From positions 1-50,882 of the forward strand of contig SFET01000034.1 of the NCBI GenBank assembly GCA_004557125.1: a stretch of DNA of 50,882 nt, read 5' to 3'. The notes under the pieces are model-generated. The model was not told where the DNA came from and did no database searches. It saw nothing but the letters and a program-made list of their open reading frames with translations. Of the stretch, positions 1 through 8,670 are shown one piece after another (positions within the stretch are counted from its first letter, which is position 1; each line of letters begins with the position of its first letter). Source of the DNA: Clostridiales bacterium. Its GTDB lineage: Bacteria; Bacillota; Clostridia; Christensenellales; Aristaeellaceae. The position numbers and the translations under genes are program-made.

Positions 1-1
1 G

Positions 2-106
2 GGCGGCGCGCCCATCACCCAGGCCTTTGCGGATGAGATCGGCGCCGACGCCTACACCCCCGACGCCGCCTCCGCCGCACAGAAGGCAAAGGAGCTGGCC
101 CAATAA
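2..106 (+). CDS. C-terminal end of a corrinoid (cobalamin-binding) protein, 5' truncated by window edge
   Basis: Only the last 34 codons are present, in an open frame that enters from the left edge and stops at TAA 104-106. The visible peptide includes GGAPITQAFADEIGADAYTP followed by an alanine-rich helix. This matches how I remember the end of the B12-binding Rossmann domain in MtbC/MtaC-type methyltransferase corrinoid proteins (GGAPV-TQ-FADEIGADGY-A-DA). Such proteins carry a methyl group on cobalamin between two methyltransferases. The gene lies just upstream of a UROD-family methyltransferase-like gene on the same strand, which is a typical partnership. The His that ligates cobalt lies outside the window, so cofactor binding cannot be confirmed here. 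Confidence 0.75.
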   Translation, partial: GGAPITQAFADEIGADAYTPDAASAAQKAKELAQ

Positions 107-192
107 GGACGTATGGAGTTGTGCCGGCCGGAGACAGAAGGGATGCCGGATGAACCGATGCCCGGCACAATCATCCAATGGAGGGATATGCT

Positions 193-1440
193 TTGGCGAA
201 GATGACTTCTAGACAGCGCGTTCGCGCCGTGCTCAATGGTGAAATTCCGGATCGGGTTCCGATCGATTTCGGCGGATCCCAGACGACGGGAATCCATATG
301 GACGCCTACATCGATCTGGCCCGGTATCTGGGCATCGATGCGGAGCCGCCGAAGGTATACGAACAGTTTCAGATGCTGGCCCGGGTAGAGGGGTATATGC
401 GCGACTGGTTCCGCACGGATGTGGTGGAGCTGGAGAACGATTCTCTGTCCTGGGATATCGTCAACAAGGACTGGAAGCCCTGGGTGAACATGGCGGGCAA
501 TACGGTTCTGATGCCGGGCGGCTTCAATCCCACGCAGGATGAGAAGGGCTATCTCTACCTGTACGACAAGCGCGGCGACGTTTGCGCCCGCATGGCACCG
601 GGATCGCGCTACTTCGATCGCTTCGGCGAGCCCAAGAACCTGCGCAGCTTTGATGACGATCCCATCGCTCCGGAGGACTGGAAGAAGCGGATCCCGCGCT
701 ATACCGACGAGGAGCTCAAGCACCTTCAGCAGCGCGCGCGGATCATCTACGAGTACACGGATTACGCCATCTTCGGCGGCTTCCTGAAGGGGAGCAAGCT
801 GGGAACCACCGGCGTGTTCGCGGGCTACGATCTGGAGGAGTGGTTCTACATCCTCGTCTCCGATCCGGACTATGCAAACGAGCTCTTCCATGCGACGGCG
901 GAGGCCGCCGTAGAGAACCTGAAGCTCTATCTGGATGCGTGCGGCGAATACATGGACATTCTGATGATGTCCACCTCGGACTACGGAACCCAGCGCGGGC
1001 CGATGATCAGCCCGGAGGTGTTCAACCGGGTGTATGTGCCGAACTACCGCATCATGAACGATTACGTGCACGAGCACTCCAAGGTCAAGACCTTCTTCCA
1101 CAGCTGCGGATCCATTCGCACGCTGCTGAACGGCTTCATCGACGCCCACGTGGATGCGATCAATCCGGTGCAGCTCTCGGCGCTGAACATGAATCCCAAG
1201 GAGCTCAAGGAGGAGTTCGGAAAGAGGATCGTCTTCTGGGGCGGCGGCATCGACACCCAGGACGTGCTGCCCAACGGCTCGGTGGACGAGGTGCGCGAGC
1301 ACGTCAAGAACAACCTGCTCACCTTCAAGGAGGGCGGAAATTACGTATTCAATACGGTGCACAACATTCAGGCGCTGGTGCCTCCGCAGAACATTGAGGC
1401 GATGCTTGAGACCGTGATGGAATACGGCAAGTACGAATGA
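193..1440 (+). CDS. Uroporphyrinogen-decarboxylase-family (methyltransferase-like) protein, copy 1
   Basis: A 415-residue COG0407-type protein. The N-terminus (MTSRQRVRAVLNGEIPDRVP) and the HSCGS motif with His303 and Cys305 mark the UROD/MtaA/CmuA superfamily, whose methyltransferase members use an H-x-C pair to hold zinc and activate thiol or methyl substrates. An NPVQ motif, a VFWGGG motif and a late VHNIQ motif follow. True haem-pathway HemE is unlikely because the gene sits between a corrinoid protein and a sugar kinase. I chose the TTG start at 193 because GGAGGG at 180-185 lies 7 bases upstream. ATG 202 is 16 bases from that site and ATG 178 overlaps it. It is probably cotranscribed with the kinase that starts 32 bases after its stop. 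Its substrate is unknown. Confidence 0.85.
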   Translation: MAKMTSRQRVRAVLNGEIPDRVPIDFGGSQTTGIHMDAYIDLARYLGIDAEPPKVYEQFQMLARVEGYMRDWFRTDVVELENDSLSWDIVNKDWKPWVNMAGNTVLMPGGFNPTQDEKGYLYLYDKRGDVCARMAPGSRYFDRFGEPKNLRSFDDDPIAPEDWKKRIPRYTDEELKHLQQRARIIYEYTDYAIFGGFLKGSKLGTTGVFAGYDLEEWFYILVSDPDYANELFHATAEAAVENLKLYLDACGEYMDILMMSTSDYGTQRGPMISPEVFNRVYVPNYRIMNDYVHEHSKVKTFFHSCGSIRTLLNGFIDAHVDAINPVQLSALNMNPKELKEEFGKRIVFWGGGIDTQDVLPNGSVDEVREHVKNNLLTFKEGGNYVFNTVHNIQALVPPQNIEAMLETVMEYGKYE

Positions 1441-1472
1441 AAACGCACGCCTGCGGGAATGGAGGTGGACGC

Positions 1473-2993
1473 ATGGATCTGTTGATGGGCGTGGACATCG
1501 GTTCGACAAATACGAAGGCGGTGGTGTTCGATCCGGAGGGAAACGTAGTTTCCGAGGGAAGCGCCGAAACCCGCCTCTCCCATGACCGCACGCATCCCAC
1601 CTGGACCTACTGGGATCCGGAGGATCTCTGGAACGGTGCAAAGCGGGCGATCTCCACAGCGGTGGCCGGTCTGAAGGGGAAGGGCCGCGTGGTTGCGCTG
1701 GGCTGCAGCTGCTTCTCGGCGGACTTTGCGCCCGTGGATGCGCAGCTTCGGCCGCTGTATCCCTTCAAGAGCTGGCACTGCGCCCGAACGGTTCCGCAGA
1801 TGCAGAAGTGGCTGGAGAGCTATTCCCAGAACGAACTGCTCTATCGCCACGGCATCATGACGGAAAAGCTGGTGAGCCTGTTCACCATGCGCTGGCTCCA
1901 GGAGAACTGCCCGGAGGTCGTGCGCGATACACACAGGATTCTGTTCGTCTCGGATTACATCAACATGAAGCTGACGGGCGAGACGGTTACGGATTACACG
2001 CAGGCGGCCACCTCGGGAGCGTTCGATCCCGTGAACGGCGCCTGGAGCGAGGAATTTCTGAACTGGGCGGGCTTTTCCACGAAGCAGATGCCCGAAGCGC
2101 GCCTGGCGGGCGCTCCCATCGGCAGGGTCCTGCCGGAGGTGGCGCGGGAGCTGGGGCTTTCGGAGAAAACGCTGGTGGTCGTGGCGGCGCATGACAATGA
2201 GTGCGCCGCTCTGGCCCTGGGCGTGCGCGACGAGGAGAGCGCCTACAACATCTGCGGCACATGGGAGATGATCCTGGCGCTGCATCGAACGCCCAACTTT
2301 GACGAAGCCCATGCACAGCGGGAGATCAAGGCGGTGCGCTATCTGCTGCCGGATACCTACGGCTCCCTGAAGTTCGGCCTGTCCGGCAATCTGATGGAGT
2401 GGGCCAAGGACAACTTCTATGGGCTGGAGGCGCAGCAGGCGCAAGTGAGCGGCACGTCGGTGTGGGATCGGATTCTGGAGGAGACCGGCAAGGTTCCGCC
2501 GCTCTCCAACGGCATACTGGTGCTGCCCTTCAAGGCCGGTGCGAGCGGCAGGGACCGCAGCCAGCTGGCCTCGGGAACGATTCTGGGAATCGACAACTAT
2601 CTGGGAAGGGCCGACGTGATGCACGCGATCTTCGAGGCGCTGGGCTATCAGACGCGGGACTTCCTGGAGAACATCGAGGCGGTGTGCGCGCGGCACTACG
2701 ACAAGCTGATCTGTGTGGGCGGCCCGACGCGCAACAGGCAGCTGATGCAGATCAAGGCGGACATCTGCAACCGGCCGGTGCTGGTCACCAGCATCAGCGA
2801 GGGCACCGCAATGGGCGCCGCGATGCTATCCGGCGTGGGCGCCGGGGTCTATCGGGACGCCATGGACGCCATGCTGCGGCTGGATCAGAACAGGCGCTAC
2901 ACGCAGTATCTTCCGGATGCGCAGCGCGCGGCACTGTACGAGGAAGCCTATCGCAAGTATCAGCGCGCGGGCGCCGTGTTGAGCGAACTGTGA
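1473..2993 (+). CDS. FGGY-family carbohydrate kinase (fuculokinase-like)
   Basis: A 506-residue sugar or polyol kinase of the ASKHA fold that should phosphorylate a ketose or polyol with ATP in the cytoplasm. The phosphate-binding loop GVDIGSTNTKAVVFD is at the N-terminus, the catalytic-base segment reads AAHDNECAAL, and GTWEMIL followed by GGPTRNRQLMQIKADI are the second phosphate and adenosine motifs. The GTWE motif resembles L-fuculokinase more than xylulokinase. ATG 1473 is used because GGAGG at 1461-1465 lies 7 bases upstream; an in-frame ATG at 1437 overlaps the previous stop and has no good ribosome site. It is one of two kinases in the cluster, which suggests two substrates or two steps. 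Confidence 0.88.
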   Translation: MDLLMGVDIGSTNTKAVVFDPEGNVVSEGSAETRLSHDRTHPTWTYWDPEDLWNGAKRAISTAVAGLKGKGRVVALGCSCFSADFAPVDAQLRPLYPFKSWHCARTVPQMQKWLESYSQNELLYRHGIMTEKLVSLFTMRWLQENCPEVVRDTHRILFVSDYINMKLTGETVTDYTQAATSGAFDPVNGAWSEEFLNWAGFSTKQMPEARLAGAPIGRVLPEVARELGLSEKTLVVVAAHDNECAALALGVRDEESAYNICGTWEMILALHRTPNFDEAHAQREIKAVRYLLPDTYGSLKFGLSGNLMEWAKDNFYGLEAQQAQVSGTSVWDRILEETGKVPPLSNGILVLPFKAGASGRDRSQLASGTILGIDNYLGRADVMHAIFEALGYQTRDFLENIEAVCARHYDKLICVGGPTRNRQLMQIKADICNRPVLVTSISEGTAMGAAMLSGVGAGVYRDAMDAMLRLDQNRRYTQYLPDAQRAALYEEAYRKYQRAGAVLSEL

Positions 2994-3012
2994 GTCCGCA
3001 GAGCGGACTTTT
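2993..3012 (+). terminator. Short intercistronic hairpin
   Basis: AGTCCGC (2993-2999), loop AGA, GCGGACT (3003-3009), then TTT. The seven-pair stem starts on the last base of the kinase stop codon. It could be a weak attenuator or an mRNA-processing or stability element between the kinase and the second UROD gene. Confidence 0.45.
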
Positions 3013-3030
3013 GCGAAGGGGGATTACATC

Positions 3031-4260
3031 ATGACTTCGAGAGAGAGAATTCGTGCGACGCTGAATCATCAGCAGCCGGATACGCTGCCCATCGACTTTG
3101 GCGCGCATCGTTCCTCCGGCATCAGCGCGATTGCTTACAACAAGCTCAAGGAAAAGCTGGGCCTGGATCCGCACACCACGAAGCTGTACGACATCATGCA
3201 GCAGCTGGCCATTCCGGAGCCGGAGGTGCTGGATCGCTTTGGCGCCGACGTGGTGCAGATTCTGCAGCTGTATCCGGCGTTCAATGCGCGGGTGGACCGG
3301 TGGAAGAGCGGCACGCTGCAGGACGGCAGCCCGTGCCTGGTGCCGGAGAACCTCAATCCCGTGCGCAATGCCAACGGCGCGCTGGATATCTTCAACGCCA
3401 GCGGCACGCTGATCGCCCGTCAGCCCGCCGGCGGCCTCTACTACGACAACATGAACTACTTCCTCAAGGACGTGGACGACATCGACGAACTGAAAAAGCG
3501 GATGGTGAAGCCCTCGATCTCCGAGGAGGAGCTGGATTTTCTGGAGGCGCAGGCGAAGGAGCTGCATGAGAACAGCGATCGCGCCACGCTTCTGCACGTC
3601 GGCGGCGCCGTGTTCGAGGAGGGACAGCAGGAGTTCGGCTTCGAGAACTTCTACTACCTGCTCGCGGCCGAGCCGGAGCTGATCCACTGCTGGGCGGAGA
3701 ATCTCACCGAGGGTTACATCGAGATCCTGGACAAGATTCTCAGCCGCATCGGGCCGTATCTGGACATCGCATGGTTCGGCGGCGACGACCTGGGCACCCA
3801 GGTGGCCCCGCAGATCTCCGTGAAGATGTACCGCGAGATGATCAAGCCCTATCACAGCCGCCTGTACCACTTCGTCAAGGAGAAGAGCCCCAACACCGCC
3901 GTGGGGCTGCACAGCTGCGGGTCCATCGCGCCGCTGATTCCGGAGCTGATCGACGCCGGTCTGGAGGTGCTCAATCCGGTGCAGATCTCCGCAAAGAACA
4001 TGGATCCCAACATGCTCAAGCGGGAATTCGGCAAGGATCTGGTGTTCTGGGGCGGCGGAGCGGACATGCAGGGCTTCGTTCGGAGCCACAGCGATCCCAA
4101 GGAGATCTATCGCCACACCCGCGAGCTGATCGACATCTTCGCGCCGGAGGGGAACTTTGTGTTCACCCAGGTGCACAACATCCTGGCGGACGTGCCGCCG
4201 GAGAAGGTAATCGCGATCTACGATGCCGCGCTGGACTATCGCAGGGAGTGTGGCTGCTGA
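3031..4260 (+). CDS. Uroporphyrinogen-decarboxylase-family (methyltransferase-like) protein, copy 2
   Basis: A 409-residue paralogue of the 193-1440 product. It has the same opening (MTSRERIRATLNHQQPDTLP), an HSCGS motif with His294 and Cys296, NPVQ, LKREFG, VFWGGG and a VHNI motif near the end. The protein ends in ECGC, a Cys pair at the extreme C-terminus that the other two copies lack. ATG 3031 follows a GGGGGA ribosome site. It lies between a kinase and the DeoR-type regulator, so it belongs to the sugar cluster. By family it could transfer methyl groups to or from a corrinoid protein or another thiol or cobalamin acceptor; the substrate cannot be read from sequence. Confidence 0.85.
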   Translation: MTSRERIRATLNHQQPDTLPIDFGAHRSSGISAIAYNKLKEKLGLDPHTTKLYDIMQQLAIPEPEVLDRFGADVVQILQLYPAFNARVDRWKSGTLQDGSPCLVPENLNPVRNANGALDIFNASGTLIARQPAGGLYYDNMNYFLKDVDDIDELKKRMVKPSISEEELDFLEAQAKELHENSDRATLLHVGGAVFEEGQQEFGFENFYYLLAAEPELIHCWAENLTEGYIEILDKILSRIGPYLDIAWFGGDDLGTQVAPQISVKMYREMIKPYHSRLYHFVKEKSPNTAVGLHSCGSIAPLIPELIDAGLEVLNPVQISAKNMDPNMLKREFGKDLVFWGGGADMQGFVRSHSDPKEIYRHTRELIDIFAPEGNFVFTQVHNILADVPPEKVIAIYDAALDYRRECGC

Positions 4261-4287
4261 CGGCGTCGCAAGACCGGATTGGAAGCT

Positions 4288-5067
4288 ATGAAGAAAAGGC
4301 AAGACAGACAGGAAGAATTGATGGCGCGCATCGAGGCGCGCGGCAAGATCGGGATCGCAGAGCTGCAGATGCAGGCGGACGGCTCCCGGGCGACGTTCCA
4401 GCGGGATCTGGCGGAGCTTGAGAAGGCCGGAAGGATCCTGCGCAGCTACGGCATGGTTCGCTGCGCCGCGGAGGACGTGGATCATCTGTGGGCGGGCGGC
4501 ATGCGCCAGGCGCAGCAGATTGCCAATCTGGAGGCGAAGCGGCGCATCGGCCAGCGCACGCAGGAGCTGATCGGTCCGCAGGAGACGGTGTTTGTGACCC
4601 ACGGCACCACCACGCGGCAGATCTTCAACCGCGTGGATCCGAATAAGACCTTCAGCGTATTCACAGATGGAATCGACATCATGTGCAAGTGCGCGGGTCT
4701 GCGGAATGTGCGCACCTACCTGCTGGGCGGCTGCTGCAACTACGATGCCATGCAGCTGGAATACATTCCGCTGGTGACCAGTCACATGGAGAACATCAAC
4801 ATCCAGAAGCTGATCATGGGCGTTGCCGCGGTATCGCACATCAATGGCGTCACCTTCTACGATTTTGCCAGCTATCAGCTGCTGAAGCTGATCGCGGACA
4901 AGTGCGATGAAATCGTCGTGGTTGCGGATTCCAGCAAGTTTGGGCGCAACGCGATGGTGGACTGCATTCCGATTCACAAGATCAGAACGATCGTAACGGA
5001 CACGGGTCTAAGCGATGCAACATGCCGGGAATTCGAACGCATCGGCGTGAATTGCATCCGGGTTTAA
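4288..5067 (+). CDS. DeoR/GlpR-family transcriptional regulator
   Basis: A 259-residue regulator with an N-terminal winged helix (residues about 1-57, RQDRQEELMARIEARGKIGI onward). The sugar-phosphate sensor domain has a VTHGTTT segment, a CCNYDA segment and a VVADSSKFGR motif near the end. DeoR proteins usually repress sugar operons until a phosphorylated intermediate binds. It sits between the UROD genes and the ABC importer and probably controls the cluster. The 9-2-9 palindrome at 5076-5095, just after its stop, is the obvious candidate operator. The start is ATG 4288; an in-frame TTG at 4279 is possible. The ribosome site is weak, so expression may be low. Confidence 0.88.
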   Translation: MKKRQDRQEELMARIEARGKIGIAELQMQADGSRATFQRDLAELEKAGRILRSYGMVRCAAEDVDHLWAGGMRQAQQIANLEAKRRIGQRTQELIGPQETVFVTHGTTTRQIFNRVDPNKTFSVFTDGIDIMCKCAGLRNVRTYLLGGCCNYDAMQLEYIPLVTSHMENINIQKLIMGVAAVSHINGVTFYDFASYQLLKLIADKCDEIVVVADSSKFGRNAMVDCIPIHKIRTIVTDTGLSDATCREFERIGVNCIRV

Positions 5068-5075
5068 CGGGTTGA

Positions 5076-5095
5076 TAAACTGCAGGTGCAGTTTA
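5076..5095. promoter_or_regulatory. Perfect palindrome, candidate operator for the sugar importer operon
   Basis: TAAACTGCA-GG-TGCAGTTTA is a perfect 9-2-9 inverted repeat in the 53-base gap between the regulator stop and the binding-protein start. A two-base loop is too tight for an RNA hairpin, and no T-run follows, so a dimeric repressor site is more likely than a terminator. The DeoR-type protein encoded just upstream is the natural candidate to bind it. Confidence 0.6.
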
Positions 5096-5120
5096 CAAAA
5101 ATAAGAGGAGGTTTCCACAA

Positions 5121-6092
5121 ATGAAAAGAACTCTCGCAATCCTGTTGGCAATGATGCTCTGCCTGGTCAGCTTCGGCGCGCTCGCCGAAGAGAAGATCAT
5201 CATCGGCGCGACCGGTCTTCAGGAGGACCAGTTCACCCAGGTCATGATCAACGGCTACAAGGATGCCGCAGCCGAGCTGGGCATCGAAATCATCACCGCG
5301 AACTCCCAGCACTCCGCTGAGAGAGAGAACGAAGCCATCAACAACATGCTGCAGGCCGGCGCCAAGGGCATCATCATCGAGCCCACCAACCCGGATACCA
5401 GCGCCGCGATCGCAGACACCGCCTATGAAGCGGGCGCCGCAGTCATGGCCTGCGCCATCGTGCTCAACTCCGAGAACATCTTCGCCTCCTGCCTGAACGA
5501 TTGCTACGATCTGGGCAAGTCCACCGGCGAATATGCCCGCGGCTACTTCGAGGAGCACTTCACCAAGGACGAGGAGATCAAGATGGCCATCGTCTGCTTC
5601 GATTCTCAGGACGCCTACGGCTCTGAGGGCCGCGTCTCCGGCTTCCTGGATCAGCTGTCCGATTACAACATCACCATCGTCGCCCGTCAGGACGGCGAGG
5701 CTGCGGACAAGGCCTACACCGTGACCACCGACATCATGACCGCCAACCCGGACATCGATGTGTTCTACTTCGCCTGCGAGAATGCCTGCACCGGCGGCGT
5801 CAACGCCATCGAGGCGGCCGGCAACCCCAACAACGCCGTTGCGTTCGCCATCGACTGCAGCGAGGCCATGGTGGACATGATGAAGTCTGAATCCAACATC
5901 CTGCAGGGCACCACCGCCCAGGATCCCTACGGCCTCGGCACCTACGCTGTCAAGACCACCTATGAGTACATCGTCAACGGCAACGAGCCCGAGGTGAAGG
6001 AATACCATGCGCCCTGCATCCTGCTGACCAAGTCCGATCTGGACACCGTGGACAGCTGGCTGGCGACCTGGAACGAGTACGCGAACCGCTGA
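5121..6092 (+). CDS. Ribose/galactose-type ABC transporter substrate-binding protein
   Basis: A 323-residue periplasmic-binding-protein type I fold (RbsB-like, Peripla_BP_4). The first 22 residues form a signal peptide, with probable cleavage at GALA-EE. The mature part begins KIIIGATGLQ and carries the family pattern ITANSQHSAERENEAINNML and GIIIEPTNPDT. It captures the cluster's sugar or polyol outside the membrane and delivers it to the permease at 7659-8642. The ribosome site AGGAGG lies 8-10 bases before ATG 5121. There is no lipobox cysteine at the cleavage site, which is unusual for a binding protein in a single-membrane Firmicute. A hairpin after the gene may raise its level relative to the membrane parts. 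Confidence 0.92.
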   Translation: MKRTLAILLAMMLCLVSFGALAEEKIIIGATGLQEDQFTQVMINGYKDAAAELGIEIITANSQHSAERENEAINNMLQAGAKGIIIEPTNPDTSAAIADTAYEAGAAVMACAIVLNSENIFASCLNDCYDLGKSTGEYARGYFEEHFTKDEEIKMAIVCFDSQDAYGSEGRVSGFLDQLSDYNITIVARQDGEAADKAYTVTTDIMTANPDIDVFYFACENACTGGVNAIEAAGNPNNAVAFAIDCSEAMVDMMKSESNILQGTTAQDPYGLGTYAVKTTYEYIVNGNEPEVKEYHAPCILLTKSDLDTVDSWLATWNEYANR

Positions 6093-6122
6093 TCCGCTTT
6101 AACCGCGGGTAAGCAACAATCT

Positions 6123-6155
6123 TGGCGAGAATGACCCCGTCATTCTCGCCATTTT
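6123..6155 (+). terminator. Intercistronic hairpin after the binding-protein gene (attenuator)
   Basis: TGGCGAGAATGAC (6123-6135), loop CCC, GTCATTCTCGCCA (6139-6151), then TTTT. The 13-pair perfect stem with a short T-run lies between the binding protein and the ATPase. Partial terminators of this kind are common in sugar ABC operons and let the binding protein be made in excess. Confidence 0.75.
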
Positions 6156-6168
6156 AGGAGGAAGGATT

Positions 6169-7662
6169 ATGCCTGAGCATGTTCTTGAGGCAAGGAACAT
6201 TTACAAACAGTTTCCGGGCACGCTTGCGCTCAATGATGTAAGTGTTTCGTTTCAGGCCGGCGCGGTTCACGCAGTATTGGGCAAAAACGGCTCCGGCAAG
6301 AGCACGTTGATGAAGATTTTTTCCGGTGCGCACCTGCCCACCAGCGGCGAAATCTACCTCGACGGCGGAAAGATGCAATATACCACCACGGAGATGGCGA
6401 TTCAGAGCGGCATCGCAACGGTGTATCAGGAGCTGAGCGTCATCAAGGATCTCACCGTAGCGGAGAACCTGCTCATCGGCCGCCTGCCGATGAAGAACCG
6501 CTTCGCAATCGACTGGAAGAAGGTCGATCAGCTGGCCCAGAAGACGCTGGACTATCTCAACGTTCAGATTCCTCTCAACGCCTATGTGCGCGATCTGACC
6601 GTGGGCCAGCAGCAGCTCATCGAGATCGCCAAGGCGCTGTCTGCGAATCCGCGCGTGCTGATTCTCGATGAGCCCACGTCCGCGCTCTCGGATGCGGAAT
6701 GTGAAAAACTCTTTGCCGTGATGCAGGATCTGAAGAAGAAGGGCCTGATCATACTGTTCATCACCCACCGCCTGCAGGAGGTTTTCAAGGTGGCGGACAC
6801 GGTGACGGTGCTGCGCGACAGCCTGCTGATCGGCTGCGAAAACGTGCGGGACATCGATTCCGCCAAGCTGATCAACATGATGTTCGGCGAAGTCAAGCAT
6901 CACGTGCCCCACGAAAGCCATGCGACGCAGAAGGTGGTGCTCAGCGCGCGCAACCTGTGCTCGGAGAAGCTCAGAGATGTCAGCTTCGACCTGCACGAGG
7001 GCGAAATCCTGGGCATAGCCGGCATGCTCGGCTCCGGCCGCACGGAGCTTCTGCGCGCAGTGTACGGACTGGATCCGGTGACGTCCGGACAGGTGCTTCT
7101 CGATGGCGAGCCGGTCCGCAAGCTCACCCCCGTGCACATGAAGAAGAAAGGATTGGGCTTTACGTCCGAGAACCGCAAGGACGAAGGCCTTTGCGTAAGA
7201 TTGAGCGTGGCGGACAACCTGCTGCTCGCCAATTATTACAATATCAGCCCCAAGGGCTATGTGGATTCCGGGCTGGAAAAGGATTTTGTGAACCGGCAGA
7301 TTGAAGGTCTCTCCATCAAGGTGGCGGACGTCAATGCGCCGACGAGCTCCCTCTCCGGCGGAAACCAGCAGAAGCTGGTCGTGGGCAACTGGCTGAACAC
7401 CGAGCCCAGGATCCTGCTGATGGACGAGCCCTCCCGCGGCATCGACGTCAACGCCAAGCAGCAGGTGTTCAACGTGATGTGGCGCGAGGCGGAAAAGGGC
7501 GTCTCCTCCATCATGGTCTCCAGCGAGCTGGAGGAGCTGCTGGAGGTCTGCGACCGGATTCTCATCATGCGCGCCGGGCGCATCTGCGCGGAATTCCCGG
7601 CGGCGGAACTGAATGTGGAATCGATCTACTCTTTGTGCATGCAGGAGGATGAAAAGGCATGA
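6169..7662 (+). CDS. Sugar ABC transporter ATP-binding protein, double-cassette RbsA/MglA type
   Basis: A 497-residue fusion of two ABC ATPase domains that powers import. The first cassette has Walker A GKNGSGKST, signature LTVGQQQLIEIAKAL and Walker B VLILDEPTSAL. The second has a degenerate Walker A (GMLGSGRTE), signature LSGGNQQKLVVG and Walker B ILLMDEPSRGID, the usual state of the second half in RbsA proteins. The length fits the family (about 495-505). ATG 6169 follows TAGGAGGAAGGATT. The stop overlaps the permease start by four bases (ATGA), which implies translational coupling. Confidence 0.95.
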   Translation: MPEHVLEARNIYKQFPGTLALNDVSVSFQAGAVHAVLGKNGSGKSTLMKIFSGAHLPTSGEIYLDGGKMQYTTTEMAIQSGIATVYQELSVIKDLTVAENLLIGRLPMKNRFAIDWKKVDQLAQKTLDYLNVQIPLNAYVRDLTVGQQQLIEIAKALSANPRVLILDEPTSALSDAECEKLFAVMQDLKKKGLIILFITHRLQEVFKVADTVTVLRDSLLIGCENVRDIDSAKLINMMFGEVKHHVPHESHATQKVVLSARNLCSEKLRDVSFDLHEGEILGIAGMLGSGRTELLRAVYGLDPVTSGQVLLDGEPVRKLTPVHMKKKGLGFTSENRKDEGLCVRLSVADNLLLANYYNISPKGYVDSGLEKDFVNRQIEGLSIKVADVNAPTSSLSGGNQQKLVVGNWLNTEPRILLMDEPSRGIDVNAKQQVFNVMWREAEKGVSSIMVSSELEELLEVCDRILIMRAGRICAEFPAAELNVESIYSLCMQEDEKA

Positions 7663-8642
7663 ACGGCACCAAAGCGAAGAAATTCAGACTCACGGACTGG
7701 CTCCTGGAGGGCATTCTGCTCATCCTGATCGTGGTTTTCAGCATCATTGCGAACAACTTCCTGACCATCGGCAATCTGTGGAACATCGTGCGCAGCATCT
7801 CCTTCAAGGGCATCATCGCCTGCTTCGTCACGATGGTCATTGTGGCCGGCGAAATGGACCTCTCCGTGGGCTCCACGGTCGCGCTGGCCGGCGTCATCAC
7901 CGCAATTGTGAACAAGACCCTGGTGGGCTTCGGCATGAACTCCACGCTGGGCTGCATCATCGGCATGATCATCACCCTGATCATCTCCGGCTGCCTGGGT
8001 TACATGATGTCCATCTTCGTCACGAAGCTCACGGTGCCCTCCTTCATCGTGACCCTGGCGGGCATGCAGATCTTCAAGGGCTGCGCGCTGATCATCGCCA
8101 ACGGCTTCCCGATCCAGGGCTATCCCAAGTGGTTCAAGTTCCTGGGCAGCGGCTATGTGGGCCCGGTGCCCTTCCCGGCGATCGTGTTCATCATTCTGCT
8201 GTGCATCACCTGGTTCATCATGCGCCACACGCCCTTCGGACGCTCGATCTACGCCATCGGCTCCAACCGTGAGGCGGCAAAGCTCAGCGGCATCAACGTC
8301 AACGGCATCCGCACCACGATCTTCGTTTTGACCTCCATCTCTGCGGGCCTGGCGGGCATTCTCGTCTCCGCGCAGCTCAACAGCGGCTCCCCTAACGTGG
8401 GCGCGAGCTACGAGATGGACGTCATCTCCTCCGTCATCATCGGCGGTGCATCCCTGTCCGGCGGCTCCGGCACCATCAAGGGCACGCTGATCGGTTGTAT
8501 CTTCCTGGGCGTCATCCTCAATGCCATGACCCTGCTGGGCATCAGCGATTACTGGCAGTACGTCATCCGCGGCTCCCTGATCCTGTTCGCAGTGTTCCTC
8601 AACACCATGGTCCGCGGCCGTCTGCGCAGCAAGGGACTGTAA
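7659..8642 (+). CDS. Sugar ABC transporter permease, RbsC/BPD_transp_2 family
   Basis: A 327-residue integral membrane protein with about eight to ten hydrophobic segments, typical of RbsC-like permeases. Family motifs are visible: AGEMDLSVGSTVALAG near residue 65, IYAIGSNREAAKLSGI in the cytoplasmic coupling loop, and the conserved SVIIGGASLSGGSGTIKGTL near residue 265. It forms the channel through which the captured sugar or polyol enters. It overlaps the upstream ATPase gene by four bases and is followed 28 bases later by the polyol dehydrogenase. Confidence 0.95.
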   Translation: MNGTKAKKFRLTDWLLEGILLILIVVFSIIANNFLTIGNLWNIVRSISFKGIIACFVTMVIVAGEMDLSVGSTVALAGVITAIVNKTLVGFGMNSTLGCIIGMIITLIISGCLGYMMSIFVTKLTVPSFIVTLAGMQIFKGCALIIANGFPIQGYPKWFKFLGSGYVGPVPFPAIVFIILLCITWFIMRHTPFGRSIYAIGSNREAAKLSGINVNGIRTTIFVLTSISAGLAGILVSAQLNSGSPNVGASYEMDVISSVIIGGASLSGGSGTIKGTLIGCIFLGVILNAMTLLGISDYWQYVIRGSLILFAVFLNTMVRGRLRSKGL

Positions 8643-8670
8643 TCGTTCGTTGAGAGAGGAGCATGGAACC

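Noticed and set aside
193..1440. Haem-pathway uroporphyrinogen decarboxylase (HemE) as the identity of the UROD genes
   Set aside because: Three divergent copies, an HSCGS zinc-type motif and sugar-cluster context argue against HemE, and no other haem gene is present.
2794..4977. Long minus-strand open frame under the UROD copy 2 and regulator genes
   Set aside because: No family motif, and it is antisense to two well-supported genes. The same applies to other long antisense frames at 52-1641, 9692-11410 and 18250-21045.
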